Below are positions 9,148 to 19,158 of a DNA stretch of 64,000 nucleotides, in pieces. The stretch is taken from NCBI GenBank assembly GCA_020348925.1, contig CP070758.1, positions 3,473,737-3,537,736 of the forward strand, written 5' to 3'. Source of the DNA: Gemmatimonadota bacterium (GTDB lineage: Bacteria > JBHIER01 > G020348925). Numbering within the stretch: the stretch's first letter is position 1; each line of letters opens with the position of its first letter. Position numbers and translations under genes: made by a program. Below the pieces are notes generated by a model that was not told the DNA's origin, ran no database searches, and was given only the letters and a program-made list of their open reading frames with translations.

Positions 9148-10050
9148 ATGAAAACGGTTTTACCCTACATTTTTTTCATTGCCCTTGCCTTGCCCGGATG
9201 TAATATCCTGGGCTGGACGCACAGGAACGAACAATCTCATTTGGATCGAGGCATGGAGCTCATGCGGCAGGGGGATTATGCACAAGCCGAGCAAGAGTTC
9301 GCTCGGGCAAAAGAGGAGAATCCAGCCAGCGCCGATGCCAGATATTATCACGCCAAGGCTGTCCAGAGAGGTGCTCACTTTGACATTGTTGATCTGGTCA
9401 AGGAGGTCTCTCAGGCGAGAACAGATCGTTGCCAAGATGGGGCTTCACTACCCCTCTACAACAATGAGATCGACGTTCTTGACGAGATATACAGGGTCAA
9501 TCTGATCATTGTGAACGACCTGCGTCCCATATATGACGGCGAAACTCACGGGAGTATCAGTGCCCGTGACATCGATATTGACCTGGCCTTCGCCTCTCTC
9601 CTCACCGCCCTCCCCGGACTGAGAGACACAAACAGGGACAGCACCATCAATGATGTGGATCTCCTCCTCGATATCAGATACTCATCGACTTTGGAGGAAT
9701 ATTATATTACGGGATTCCATGAATTTTTGGGAGGAGGAAGTCAGCCTCGTTCCCTCCCCATCAACGCCTCGGGAGTGAATCCGGAGGATATCAATCCTCT
9801 CATCAATTACGTTTTAGATCTCATCGAAGAGAGTGACGACCTCCTCATAGCGACCCTGCAAAGATGGACCACCGGGACGAGTGAGGAGAACATCAGAAAT
9901 CTTCTCGAAGACATTCGCACAACCATCGTCAAATATTATTACGACGATGATAGGGATAACGACGGCGATGCAATGAGTGACGAGGAGCAGCTCAATGGTT
10001 TTGACGACGACGATGACGGCCTGATCGACGAGGATACGGATCATGTTTAG
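9148..10050 (+). CDS. TPR-containing lipoprotein with acidic calcium-binding-like tail
   Basis: A 300-residue protein with a signal peptide and lipobox (ALPGC, Cys ~17). One clear TPR follows (RGMELMRQGDYAQAEQEFARAKEENP, ~33-58), then a helical middle part. The last 40 residues are rich in Asp (DDDRDNDGDAMSDEEQLNGFDDDDDGLIDED), resembling an isolated calcium-binding type 3 repeat. Its stop overlaps the start of the next gene by 8 bases, so the two are translated together. It may be a periplasmic partner of that outer-membrane protein. The biochemical role is unknown. Confidence 0.65.
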   Translation: MKTVLPYIFFIALALPGCNILGWTHRNEQSHLDRGMELMRQGDYAQAEQEFARAKEENPASADARYYHAKAVQRGAHFDIVDLVKEVSQARTDRCQDGASLPLYNNEIDVLDEIYRVNLIIVNDLRPIYDGETHGSISARDIDIDLAFASLLTALPGLRDTNRDSTINDVDLLLDIRYSSTLEEYYITGFHEFLGGGSQPRSLPINASGVNPEDINPLINYVLDLIEESDDLLIATLQRWTTGTSEENIRNLLEDIRTTIVKYYYDDDRDNDGDAMSDEEQLNGFDDDDDGLIDEDTDHV

Positions 10051-11206
10051 AAAGAGAGCGAAAAATTCTATCTTACGATTTTTAACGCCACGGGGATTTC
10101 CCTTTGTTCTCATTTTGGCAGTATTGTTCTCCTCTCGAAGTTCCACATGTGCCGGTTCCCATCCTCCCGTGTTCAGACCTGATATGAAAGCCTTGGGAAT
10201 GGGCGGAGCCTATGTGGCTGCGGGCGATAATGCGAACGTCTTGGTTTACAATCCTGCACTCTTGAGCCGAGTGGGCTTCGACCTCGTCATCCCCAGTCTC
10301 CGACTGCGCCTTGACGATAATTTTTGGGACGTGGCAAATTTTATCGTGGACCATCAAGAGGATTTCGCACATTTTGACAGCTTATACGCCGGTCAGGGAG
10401 ACAGCGCATCCCTCGAGAACCTCGAGGAATTTCTCGAGGAAATCACACCGTATGAGGACCGGTGGGGCAAGAGCAGGTTCGCTCCCATGTTCAGTCTTTC
10501 TTTTAAGCATTTTGGGATCGGGATTTTCAACACGACCGACATCTGGATCAAAGTGGATAAGGGGATATACAATCCAAAGGTTTACGGCCAGGCTGTTTCA
10601 GACCTTGTTTTCGTATCAGGCTATTCACAACCGGTAAGCGACAAAGTCACGCTCGGGGTAACCGGGAAATATGTCAGCCGCCGTACAAGCGGCTTAGTTC
10701 AAATTGGCGCTGCGAACCTTGGCGGAACAAACGAGGTGTTGAAGCCGGCGTACAATAATTTGCGCAAAGATGAGAGAGGAATTGGTCTCGATCTTGGTGT
10801 TCTCTACGCCCCAAAACCGCGACTTGACTTCGGCTTCGTCATGACAGAGGTCCTCAGCCAAATAGGAGGTCGGAGTATATCGAGAAATCTCAAAGCAGGA
10901 GTTGCCTATCGGTGGGAGACATTGCCCTGGCTCTCTCTGAGGAATGGGGTCGTGGCCGCCGACGTTGAAGATCTCCTTTTCACCTCTGGAGACAGTTTCT
11001 TCAAACAGCTTCATGTGGGTGCTGCGACGACGCTTTTCGTCTTTGACCTCAGAGCCGGCTGCAATCGAGGCTATCTCTCAGCTGGAATTGGTCTCAACCT
11101 CTATATATTTAATATCGATTATGTCTATTATGGAGAGGAATTGGGAACATACCCTGGCCACAAGGCCGAGTGGTACCATGCCCTCGAGTTGGCTGTGGGA
11201 TGGTAG
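10043..11206 (+). CDS. TraF/PorV-like outer-membrane beta-barrel protein
   Basis: A 387-residue protein with an N-terminal signal (FPFVLILAVLFSSRSSTCAG). The mature start PVFRPDMKALGMGGAYVAAGDNANVLVYNPALL is the hallmark of PF13729/TraF_2 and PorV-like barrels, with a GMGGA turn and an NPA motif. Alternating beta strands fill the rest and end in a hydrophobic LELAVGW, as expected for a barrel signal. It overlaps the upstream lipoprotein gene by 8 bases and converges on lptG. It is a paralogue in design of the barrel at 6387. A transport or secretion role is inferred from the family. Confidence 0.7.
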   Translation: MFRKRAKNSILRFLTPRGFPFVLILAVLFSSRSSTCAGSHPPVFRPDMKALGMGGAYVAAGDNANVLVYNPALLSRVGFDLVIPSLRLRLDDNFWDVANFIVDHQEDFAHFDSLYAGQGDSASLENLEEFLEEITPYEDRWGKSRFAPMFSLSFKHFGIGIFNTTDIWIKVDKGIYNPKVYGQAVSDLVFVSGYSQPVSDKVTLGVTGKYVSRRTSGLVQIGAANLGGTNEVLKPAYNNLRKDERGIGLDLGVLYAPKPRLDFGFVMTEVLSQIGGRSISRNLKAGVAYRWETLPWLSLRNGVVAADVEDLLFTSGDSFFKQLHVGAATTLFVFDLRAGCNRGYLSAGIGLNLYIFNIDYVYYGEELGTYPGHKAEWYHALELAVGW

Positions 11207-11313
11207 AGATGATCAAAGCTGCGCATTCAAGAAACCGAAATACCAGGGAACCAGGTGAAAGGAATACCCTGATTCAATAGCTTGAGCCTCGAATCCCCGA
11301 ACCTTTAAGATTT

Positions 11314-12390
11314 TCATTTCCGTGCTTTCACCAGAAGCGTAACTCCAATAAGACCGAAGATCACGTTTCCAATCCAGGCAGCGGCCAACGGGGGTAAATC
11401 ACCTGTCCGGCCGAATGCCCGGCCGGCTTCCATCACCGTGTAATAGACGAAGCAGATAAAAAGGCTGATTCCAAAGCCGACCGCGGCTCCGCTCTTTCGA
11501 CGGACCGAGGCCAGGGCTGTACCGAAAAGAACAATGATCATGTTCGTGAAAGGGAAAGAGAGTTTGAGATGAAAGTCAGCTCTCCATCGTTGCGCATCAC
11601 CCCCCATCCTCTGGACACGTCCAATATATTTTCTGAGCTCGAGAACATTCATTTCCTCGGGATCCTTCGGGCGTTGAGCAATATCGTCGGGAGTGAAATC
11701 AAAATCCGAACGCCGTAACAGAGAAAATGTTTCGAACTGTTCCTCGTCATCTTCGAAGGTTCTTCTCTCTCCCTGTTTTAAAACCCAAACGGAATTTTCC
11801 CAGATCATAGTACCCGCATCAATCCGTTCGACAAGTTTATCTCCATCGTAAACTTGGATGAGGACTTTCTTGGCAGTTCGTGTTCTGCTCGCGTACTCAT
11901 TGATGTATATGAGTCTCCTTGGCGTGTCTTGGAGATAGATATCCCTTCTTCGCAGAATATCTTGAGAGGGACGCTTTTTGATTTGCACACGTTCGACATG
12001 CGCCCTCCGACGGTTCGCTTCGGGAACAACGAGCTCGCTGAACAGAAGTGCGAAGAGACTGATCGCAATGCCAATTCTGAAAAGGGGCAGGAGAACTCTA
12101 TAGAGGCTTACTCCTGAGGCTTTAAGGGCTACAGACTCATTGTGCCGCACCATCTGACCGATTGTGAACAGACACGACAGAAGAACGGCCACAGGTAACG
12201 TGAGATTGGCCATGAACGGCACGTACAGGAGGTAGTATTTGACGACAAGAACAAGGGGAGTGTTGTTATCGATGAACGTGTCGAGGTTTTCAATCAGGTC
12301 AATAAGAACATATATCACGACGAATGCAATAAGGGCAGCGCCGAGTGTTGCTACGAATTGTCTCGTTACGTATCGGTCGATTATGCGCAT
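11314..12390 (-). CDS. lptG: LPS export ABC transporter permease LptG
   Basis: A 358-residue YjgP/YjgQ-family permease. Three N-terminal transmembrane helices carry the signature SVALKASGVSLYRVLLPL, a periplasmic beta-jellyroll (~130-255) follows, then three C-terminal helices ending GLIGVTLLVKARK. With LptF and the ATPase LptB it drives lipopolysaccharide from the inner membrane to the Lpt bridge. It lies downstream of lptF on the same strand, 263 bases apart. An AAGGA Shine-Dalgarno precedes the ATG. LptG and LptF are hard to tell apart by sequence; I used gene order. Confidence 0.85.
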   Translation of the reverse strand: MRIIDRYVTRQFVATLGAALIAFVVIYVLIDLIENLDTFIDNNTPLVLVVKYYLLYVPFMANLTLPVAVLLSCLFTIGQMVRHNESVALKASGVSLYRVLLPLFRIGIAISLFALLFSELVVPEANRRRAHVERVQIKKRPSQDILRRRDIYLQDTPRRLIYINEYASRTRTAKKVLIQVYDGDKLVERIDAGTMIWENSVWVLKQGERRTFEDDEEQFETFSLLRRSDFDFTPDDIAQRPKDPEEMNVLELRKYIGRVQRMGGDAQRWRADFHLKLSFPFTNMIIVLFGTALASVRRKSGAAVGFGISLFICFVYYTVMEAGRAFGRTGDLPPLAAAWIGNVIFGLIGVTLLVKARK

Positions 12391-12653
12391 TCAAATATCC
12401 TTTTCAAACGTGTCGAGGAAACCACCACCATAAATACGACGGAAACTTTTCCTTCCTTCCAAAAGACCTTGAAAGCTTTGAAATCCGAAACTCGGAACAA
12501 CCTCGCAATTCCGACGATCCAAACATATCCTTAATTCCTTTGACTCGCTACGCTGACGGTTGTCCATTGAGTTTTTGTCATTTGAAATCCGATCTTTTTG
12601 CGAAAAGAATAGTTCTCAATTCTCCCCCCGCGCCGGGACGAGTCAAGTTTCCA

Positions 12654-13985
12654 TTATGGATCATGGTCGTGTGCTGTCTCACGCCTTCTCCTGAATCGAA
12701 AAAACCTCTCAGAGACGGCGCATCTCAGAAGATAGAGTCCGATCCCACCAATGACTATATTTGGAGACCACATCGCCCATCCGGCCGGGACGATCCGCCG
12801 ATCTGCCAACTGCTCACCTCCTATGAGGAACGCCCAATACAAGACGAAGAAAAAAAAGCTGATCCCCAAAGCGATAGGCCATCCGCCTCGTCGAGTCATA
12901 ACCGCAAGAGGAGCACCGACCAGAACGAAGACAAGGCATGCTGCTGGGATCGATATCTTTTTGTGAATTTCGACCTTGTAACGGCTGATCTGTTTCAGGG
13001 CATTTTGAATAATGCGCTCCTCCGTTTGCAGTTTCTGAAGAACCCCTCTTCTCTCCCTGTAAAGCCGATCCATGACTTCCTGCGGAATATCCGACAAATC
13101 AGAAAAAGCGGCCAAGGACCGTTCAGGAAGGTAATCCTTGAGATCCGTTTCAACGATGCGCCTCATTTTTTCTGCGTGTTCCTCCACAGTATCCTCATAA
13201 TCTCCAATTTTGTCCTGCATCATCCGGATGCCCATTTCCCTATCGCCCCTCCTCTTCGAATCCGTAAGTTTCAATTCAGTGCCCAATCCCGTCACGTGAA
13301 GCACATGTTTCTCGAAGGTGATCCGCCGGTACTGACTGTCCCGATCGTGGATCTCACCGTGATACAACGTAATCGTGAATCTATCCATTTCAGGAGAAAA
13401 GTCCAGTATTCCCCGTTGGGCTCGAATAGTAACCGGTGCTTTCTTCTCTTGCTTTTCATAGATGGTGACCCCTTTCATCTCAGAGGTTTTATTATCAATC
13501 TTTTCGACGAGAATACTGTAACCGGGGAAATTATTAAACACACCCTCTTTCAGAGTCAATGTCGGTCGCTTACGGTGAATGGCCGACATAAGGTTCTTGG
13601 CCCTGTGATTCGATTCAGGAAGAACGCGGTCGTTGAACCAAACGAGCAAGAGGGCCAAGCCGAAAGCACATATGAGAACCGGGACAATAAGCGAAAGGAG
13701 ATTCGTGCCGCTCGCCTTCACGGCTGTGATTTCGTTGTCTGCGGACAAGCGGCCGAAGGCCATGAGTGTCGACACCAACACGGCCATGGGAAGAGAAAGC
13801 GCCAACATCCAGGCCATATTCAGGACGAAAACCTCCAAAACGATGAAAGGGCTCAAACTTTTTCCGAGAATGAAATCAAATATATCAATAATAAAATCGA
13901 GAATGAGCACGAACGTAATGATAGTCAATCCAAAAAAGAAAGGACCGATATGAGCCTTTAAAACGTACCGTGTCAGAATTTTCAC
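12654..13985 (-). CDS. lptF: LPS export ABC transporter permease LptF
   Basis: A 443-residue LptF/LptG-family permease. The N-terminal transmembrane block contains LSADNEITAVKASGTNLLSLIVPV, the family signature. A long periplasmic part (~110-345) contains the jellyroll and a charged helical insertion (near 230-300, KRRGDREMGIRMMQDKIGDYEDTVEEHAEKM) that makes it longer than the usual 360-390. C-terminal helices follow. The start is GTG at 13985, chosen because GGGAGG sits 5 bases upstream. It pairs with lptG and shows that the organism makes an LPS-bearing outer membrane. Confidence 0.85.
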   Translation of the reverse strand: MKILTRYVLKAHIGPFFFGLTIITFVLILDFIIDIFDFILGKSLSPFIVLEVFVLNMAWMLALSLPMAVLVSTLMAFGRLSADNEITAVKASGTNLLSLIVPVLICAFGLALLLVWFNDRVLPESNHRAKNLMSAIHRKRPTLTLKEGVFNNFPGYSILVEKIDNKTSEMKGVTIYEKQEKKAPVTIRAQRGILDFSPEMDRFTITLYHGEIHDRDSQYRRITFEKHVLHVTGLGTELKLTDSKRRGDREMGIRMMQDKIGDYEDTVEEHAEKMRRIVETDLKDYLPERSLAAFSDLSDIPQEVMDRLYRERRGVLQKLQTEERIIQNALKQISRYKVEIHKKISIPAACLVFVLVGAPLAVMTRRGGWPIALGISFFFFVLYWAFLIGGEQLADRRIVPAGWAMWSPNIVIGGIGLYLLRCAVSERFFRFRRRRETAHDHDP

Positions 13986-14166
13986 CGATTCCTCCCAAAC
14001 TCAGTATTCATTGGTGGCCGCATCTTCCCCTCGTTCTTTTCTTCACATTGGAACCCGCTGTCTCGGGTGAACCATCTCTCTGCACTTTGAAATCGATCTC
14101 CACGGCAATATCCTCTATGCTTTCATCTCCCTGTCACGCAGTACGCTTCCAAACGTTCAACGTGCG

Positions 14167-16581
14167 CTATGATAATGCCGCTGTTGGAAATCGAATTATA
14201 AATTCTGTGCCCCTTTCATCCCGCCCATTTTCTGAATCAAAGACATTGCACTCCAGGGTGCCCTTGAGTTGATCCACCAAGAGCATCACCATTTGCAATC
14301 CCAATGACTGAATGTTTCGGAGATCGATATCCCTTTCAAACCCAATACCATTATCTCGCACAGTCAAGGTAAGCTGATGCTCGCCTTGGGGATGAAAGCC
14401 GATGAAAATTTCTCCTGTGCGGTCCCCCGGGAAGGCATGTTTTAAGGAATTTGACACCAGTTCATTAAGAATTAAACCACATGGAATAGCCTCGTCGGTA
14501 TCCAGTAAAATGTCAGTCACGTCAATTTTTGCCTCGATGGTACCGGTTTTTACTCCATAGGACTGGAAGAGGTGATTCGTCAAACGTCGGATGTACTGAG
14601 ATACGTTGATTTTTGATACGCTTCGAGATTGATATAATTGTTCGTGGATAATTGCCATTGATTTCACGCGGTTTTGACTTTTCTGAAGAAGTTCGAATAT
14701 TCCTCCATCCGCAACCTCTCCTTTGTGAAGATCAAGCAAGCTGGATACAACCTGTAAATTGTTTTTTACTCGATGATGAATTTCCCTGAGAAGCACCTCT
14801 TTCTCTTTCAGCGCAGCTTTGATCTGTCCCTCGGATCGTTTGCGTTCGGTAATATCTATCCAGCAGCCGACAATCTCTAGCGGTTTCCCCGTTTCATCCC
14901 GCACGAGTTTCATCTCGTCGCGAATCCAGATATATGTGCCGTCTTTCCTTTGGAATCGGTATTCGCATGTGTGGAATTCCTTCTCAAAAATGGTGGGCAG
15001 ATCTTCCACAACACGCTGAACATCATCAGGATGTATACGATCAATCCAAAAACGAGGAGTTTCAAGAAATTCCTTCGGTTCGTATCCAACCATTCGAATG
15101 ACGTTTTCGCTCAGAAAGGTGGCTTCGTAATTACCCGAAGTTTTTGCAGTGTAAATGACTGGCGACGTCATGGAAAGCAAATATTGGAGTCTTTCATTTG
15201 CCAGAAGAATCTGTTCCTCCGCTTGCTTGCGCTGGGTAATATCTTCGACAGTTCCTTCATAATAAAGCGGTTTGCCATACTCATTCCTGACAACTCTTGC
15301 ACTTTCACGAATAAACACAGTATTTCCATCCTGTCGCACCCAGGCAGATTCGAGGCCAATAACCGCACCTTCATTTTCCATACGTTCTTTAAATGCCGCG
15401 CGCGGGTATTCCGGTTCGAACCCCGTTTCTTCTAAATTGCGGCGAGCAAGTTCTTCAAAGGAGGTATACCCCAGCATGCGCATCATCGCCGGATTCGCCA
15501 TAAGTATCTGGCCGTCAGCTGTCGTCCGATAGAGACCGATCATAGCATTTTCAAAAAGGGTTCGAAACCGTTCCTCCGCCTCAATAAGAGCTTGTTCCAT
15601 TTTCTTTCGCTCTGTAATGTCATGAGAAATAATCTGAACAGCATGTATTTCGCCATCGATATCTCTTAAAGGCTGAATGTTCGACCAAAACCATCGCTTC
15701 CCTGATGGGAGTTCCATGGCATCTTCGAAACCGCAACTCACACCTGAATCCATGACTTGACGATTTCTCTCCAAGAGCTCAACGGCCTTGTCTGGAAAAA
15801 GTTCGTGCATCGACTTTCCAATAAAATGTTCTGGCGCTCCGCCAAGATTCTTCGCTCCTATGACATTTACCATCAAAACAATACCACTTCTGTCGAAAAG
15901 TGTTACCGGATTGCCCGAATGTTCGAACAGCAGTCGGTATTTCTCTTCGCTCTCCCGGAGTGCCTTTTCAGTTTGTTTGCGCTCCCTTAATTCCCGCTTA
16001 AATTGTTCGTTGATTCTATGGACTTGAGCTGTACGCTCTTCAACCATCTCTTCGAGGTGCTCGTAGTATCGCTGTAATTCCAACTCCGCCTGTTTGCGCT
16101 CGCTCATATCAACACAGGCACACAGACCCATCATCACCCTGCCAAGGGCATCGCGGACAGGATAGGTATTCGCGAGGAGATAACATATCGATTTATCCGC
16201 CCGCTGGTCTTTCCATTCAAGGCTGTAAAAACTCTGTCCTTTAAAGACAGCAGCGAGGATTTTTTTCCTTCTCCGTCGCTCGCTTGAATCGGCCAATTTC
16301 TTCAAAAGTGACGTGTTGACAATCTCCCTTGGCCTGAGACCGTAAAGTTCCTCAAATGCTCTGTTCCAGATCTGGATGTTGCCTTCCCGGTCGAAACCGA
16401 AACAGGCGATGGGGAGGTTATTAAACAGCGTCCGAAACAATCCGTTTGATTCGTGGTGCATAGTCTCCAAGAGTTTCTCCTGAGACTCATTTGTTTCCGT
16501 TCCTTCACTCTGGTGACGCACCTCTTCCTGTTCCTCTGAACGATGAACCTGAGTTTTTCTGCTATCTTTCATCGCGTGCAT
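14167..16581 (-). CDS. cytosolic sensor histidine kinase with four PAS domains (HisKA_2 type)
   Basis: An 804-residue kinase without transmembrane segments, so it senses in the cytoplasm. PAS domains lie at about 48-160, 212-325, 336-455 and 463-580, each closed by a DITERK-like PAC end. A coiled coil fills ~160-212. The HisKA_2 dimerisation segment has EIHHRVKNNLQ with the likely phospho-acceptor H602. The ATPase domain shows an N box (LNELVSNSLKHAF) and a G1 box (VRDNGIGF). HisKA_2 kinases often pair with a separate response regulator, but none is adjacent. The start is uncertain (ATG 16581 or 16572). Confidence 0.85.
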   Translation of the reverse strand: MHAMKDSRKTQVHRSEEQEEVRHQSEGTETNESQEKLLETMHHESNGLFRTLFNNLPIACFGFDREGNIQIWNRAFEELYGLRPREIVNTSLLKKLADSSERRRRKKILAAVFKGQSFYSLEWKDQRADKSICYLLANTYPVRDALGRVMMGLCACVDMSERKQAELELQRYYEHLEEMVEERTAQVHRINEQFKRELRERKQTEKALRESEEKYRLLFEHSGNPVTLFDRSGIVLMVNVIGAKNLGGAPEHFIGKSMHELFPDKAVELLERNRQVMDSGVSCGFEDAMELPSGKRWFWSNIQPLRDIDGEIHAVQIISHDITERKKMEQALIEAEERFRTLFENAMIGLYRTTADGQILMANPAMMRMLGYTSFEELARRNLEETGFEPEYPRAAFKERMENEGAVIGLESAWVRQDGNTVFIRESARVVRNEYGKPLYYEGTVEDITQRKQAEEQILLANERLQYLLSMTSPVIYTAKTSGNYEATFLSENVIRMVGYEPKEFLETPRFWIDRIHPDDVQRVVEDLPTIFEKEFHTCEYRFQRKDGTYIWIRDEMKLVRDETGKPLEIVGCWIDITERKRSEGQIKAALKEKEVLLREIHHRVKNNLQVVSSLLDLHKGEVADGGIFELLQKSQNRVKSMAIIHEQLYQSRSVSKINVSQYIRRLTNHLFQSYGVKTGTIEAKIDVTDILLDTDEAIPCGLILNELVSNSLKHAFPGDRTGEIFIGFHPQGEHQLTLTVRDNGIGFERDIDLRNIQSLGLQMVMLLVDQLKGTLECNVFDSENGRDERGTEFIIRFPTAALS

Positions 16582-16717
16582 TCCGCAACGGCTCTTTCGT
16601 ATTTTTGAGGCACCTCAATATGAGGACCCCACATCGCGATGCTTTGACCGAACGTGGCAGACTTCGCTTGTTGTGGTCTTTTTCTCATCGAAATATTCGG
16701 CGGTGAATGATTTCCAT

Positions 16718-17776
16718 CTAAGATTCTTTTCTCTCGACTACGGGCACAACGAGGGAATCGAGTTGCGCAGATTCGCTTTTCCCCAGGAGCCGAAGAAATC
16801 TTCTTATGATTTTTTCCTCGAATGACCACAGTTCCTTTTCATCAGCGGAGAAACAATCCATCCACCCACCAGCCATCATGCCATGGCCTCCGGCTCTCCC
16901 TTTCCTCCCCACGAGGCGTCGGATAATACGGCCGGCCTCGGCTCTGGGGTTTGATGTCCGGACTGAGATTATGAGTTTGTTCTCAAATCGTCCCAGACAA
17001 AGGGACCACGTCGCTTTCTCGTGCCTCAGGAGCAAATCGGCAAATTCTGGTATGATATCCGGATTCTCAACCGATCCGATCCGAGAGCCAATGACATTCT
17101 TGTGGATGAACGCATTCTCCAAAGCATGATCGACGTACGTATAATAGGACTGGGGGAGTGGTGGAAATTCTATCTTCGCCAAGGTCCGCATGTTTGCCGA
17201 AGAGAACAGCGTCATGTAGGCTTTCACATCCGCTTCGGTAGCTTGGCGACCGAGATTTCTTGTATCCGAGGCTATCCCGTAAAAGAGTGCTGTGGCCAAA
17301 GGAGACGGGATCTCAAGAGCGGCTTCCTGTAAATACTCGGTCACAATGGTAGAAGTAGCACCGTACGTCTCTCTGACATCAACACACGGGGCGTTGAATC
17401 CTCTTCGCCGGGGATGATGATCGATAACCACGGTCGGTGCAGCCCACTGTGGTAAGGAATTGTTACCGGTGCCGGGTTGCGTGTCGACCAGGGCAAAATC
17501 CTTGAACGCTCTGAGATTCAGCTTTTCAACAGGTTCCAATCGAAGCTTCAGAAGACGCAGCATGGTTTTGTTCTCGGCACGACCAATTGTTCCTCCGTAG
17601 GCCGCTCGAACGCGAACTCCCCATTTGTTCTGAAACAAATATCTCAATCCCTCGGCGCTGGCCAATGCATCGGGATCAGGATTGTCGTGAGTGAGCACCA
17701 CAAGCCTCTCGCCGGAGTGAGCCACCTGTTCGAGTTGAATGAGTTTTTCATGTGTCACTGCGTCTTCATTGCCCAT
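16718..17776 (-). CDS. DHH/DHHA1-family phosphoesterase (NrnA-like)
   Basis: A 352-residue enzyme of the nanoRNase/pAp-phosphatase group, which hydrolyses short oligonucleotides or 3'-phosphoadenosine 5'-phosphate. Visible motifs are THDNPDPDALASA (DHH motif I), a DTQPG segment, VIDHHPRR (the DHH motif), and FYGIASDT. The C-terminal DHHA1 substrate-binding part ends in GRKGRAGGHGMMAGG. It starts 18 bases after the M50 protease gene on the same strand, so they probably form a two-gene unit. The linkage to a membrane protease is not explained by the known function. The precise substrate is not decided. Confidence 0.82.
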   Translation of the reverse strand: MGNEDAVTHEKLIQLEQVAHSGERLVVLTHDNPDPDALASAEGLRYLFQNKWGVRVRAAYGGTIGRAENKTMLRLLKLRLEPVEKLNLRAFKDFALVDTQPGTGNNSLPQWAAPTVVIDHHPRRRGFNAPCVDVRETYGATSTIVTEYLQEAALEIPSPLATALFYGIASDTRNLGRQATEADVKAYMTLFSSANMRTLAKIEFPPLPQSYYTYVDHALENAFIHKNVIGSRIGSVENPDIIPEFADLLLRHEKATWSLCLGRFENKLIISVRTSNPRAEAGRIIRRLVGRKGRAGGHGMMAGGWMDCFSADEKELWSFEEKIIRRFLRLLGKSESAQLDSLVVPVVERKES

Positions 17777-17794
17777 GATGAATCCCGCTCTCTT

Positions 17795-18913
17795 CTATGT
17801 ACCCAGATCGGTTTTGATTTGAAACAAATCCATAATATCTCTTCTGGTAATGACACCGACCAATGTATCTCCGGCGAAGACGGGGAGTCGTCCCTGTCCG
17901 GTCCGAAGCATGATACTGAGCGCCTCAACGGCCTCACCTTGTGGATGAAGCTTCTCGATAGCGGGCAGAGGCGCCATGATCTCTTTGATCCTCGTCGTGG
18001 CCCATTGAGATCTGGGAATCTCCTTGACGTCGTGCAGCGTGACACATCCAGTAATACGATCGCCGTCAAGAACGGGAAAACCGTGAAACCGATGTTTAAA
18101 GAAGAAATCCTCGACAAGGGTGTCGAGGTTCTGCGAACCGTCAACGACCACGACATCTCGACTCATCAAATCGCCTACAGTAACGCCTGACAGATTCTCT
18201 TTATACGCCACTCGCATGTAACTCATTTGAGCGGCCTGATGGAGAAACGTTCCGATGAGCACATACCATATGCCTGATAAGTTTCCTCCAATTACGCTGA
18301 GAATCCCAACAATGAGCAGAAGGTAGGCGAACATCTTTCCCGCGCGGCTCGCGATATTCGTGGCCTTTTTAAAATTACCCGTCCTCCTCCACAGGACGGC
18401 CCGCAAGACGCGGCCTCCGTCAAGGGGAAAACCTGGAATGATGTTAAACAGAGCCAAAACAACGTTGAGATATGCGACGTATCGAATGAGAGTGCCCACC
18501 TGAGGTGTGACGATGGAATTCATCAGAAATGCTACGATCCAGCACAGGAACCCCAGAGCGAGACTCGTAACGGGACCTGCCGCGGCCATGTTGAGCTCCG
18601 AGGAGGCATCCTTTGGCTCTTCGGCCATTTCCGCCATACCCCCAAATATGAACAGCGTGATGGTTCGTATCTCCATACCGTACCGTCTGGCCACGAGGGA
18701 ATGGCTCAACTCGTGCAGGAGAACCGAAGCAAAGAGCATCACCGTGGCAATCGAACCCTGAACCCAGTAGATCAACGGAGACATGCCGGGGAGGACTCTC
18801 GGGAAATACCCCGTCGCCAATCCCCAGGTGGCCAGCCCAAAGATAATGAACCACGTATAGTCAATGGCTATCTGAAACCCGGAAATACGGACGAGATTCA
18901 ATCTTCCGGTCAT
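17795..18913 (-). CDS. site-2 protease (M50) with C-terminal CBS pair
   Basis: A 372-residue intramembrane zinc metalloprotease. HELSH at residues 67-71 supplies two zinc ligands and the catalytic Glu. GFPLDGGRVL gives the third ligand, D165. About six transmembrane segments occupy residues 18-245. Two CBS motifs (~252-368) would bind an adenosyl ligand and may regulate activity. The domain order matches the Methanocaldococcus S2P-CBS type rather than RseP, as there is no PDZ. AAGGAG precedes the ATG. It is the first gene of a pair with the DHH phosphoesterase. The substrate is unknown. Confidence 0.88.
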   Translation of the reverse strand: MTGRLNLVRISGFQIAIDYTWFIIFGLATWGLATGYFPRVLPGMSPLIYWVQGSIATVMLFASVLLHELSHSLVARRYGMEIRTITLFIFGGMAEMAEEPKDASSELNMAAAGPVTSLALGFLCWIVAFLMNSIVTPQVGTLIRYVAYLNVVLALFNIIPGFPLDGGRVLRAVLWRRTGNFKKATNIASRAGKMFAYLLLIVGILSVIGGNLSGIWYVLIGTFLHQAAQMSYMRVAYKENLSGVTVGDLMSRDVVVVDGSQNLDTLVEDFFFKHRFHGFPVLDGDRITGCVTLHDVKEIPRSQWATTRIKEIMAPLPAIEKLHPQGEAVEALSIMLRTGQGRLPVFAGDTLVGVITRRDIMDLFQIKTDLGT

Positions 18914-19158
18914 TCATTCTCCTTTTCCCTCAACCTCTGCACTCAGGAATACCATGAGATCGGACATCCCAAAGCGTCTTGATGACGAACACCTCCTCGC
19001 AGACGAGTTGCGCTGAAAAGATGCTCCTTCATTCCGGCAACATACCAATATAGAGAAGTGTTCGGAACAAGTCAAGAGGGGTCCTTTCAGCGACCACCAT
19101 GTTCACTCATGAATGTAGCACCTCTTCGTCAATTCCCTTAAAGCCCCAACTGGGCCAT

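Noticed and set aside
12345-13961. Long forward open frame of 538 codons across the lptF region
   Set aside because: It lies antisense to lptF, which has clear family motifs. The forward translation is low in recognisable structure and has no ribosome site.
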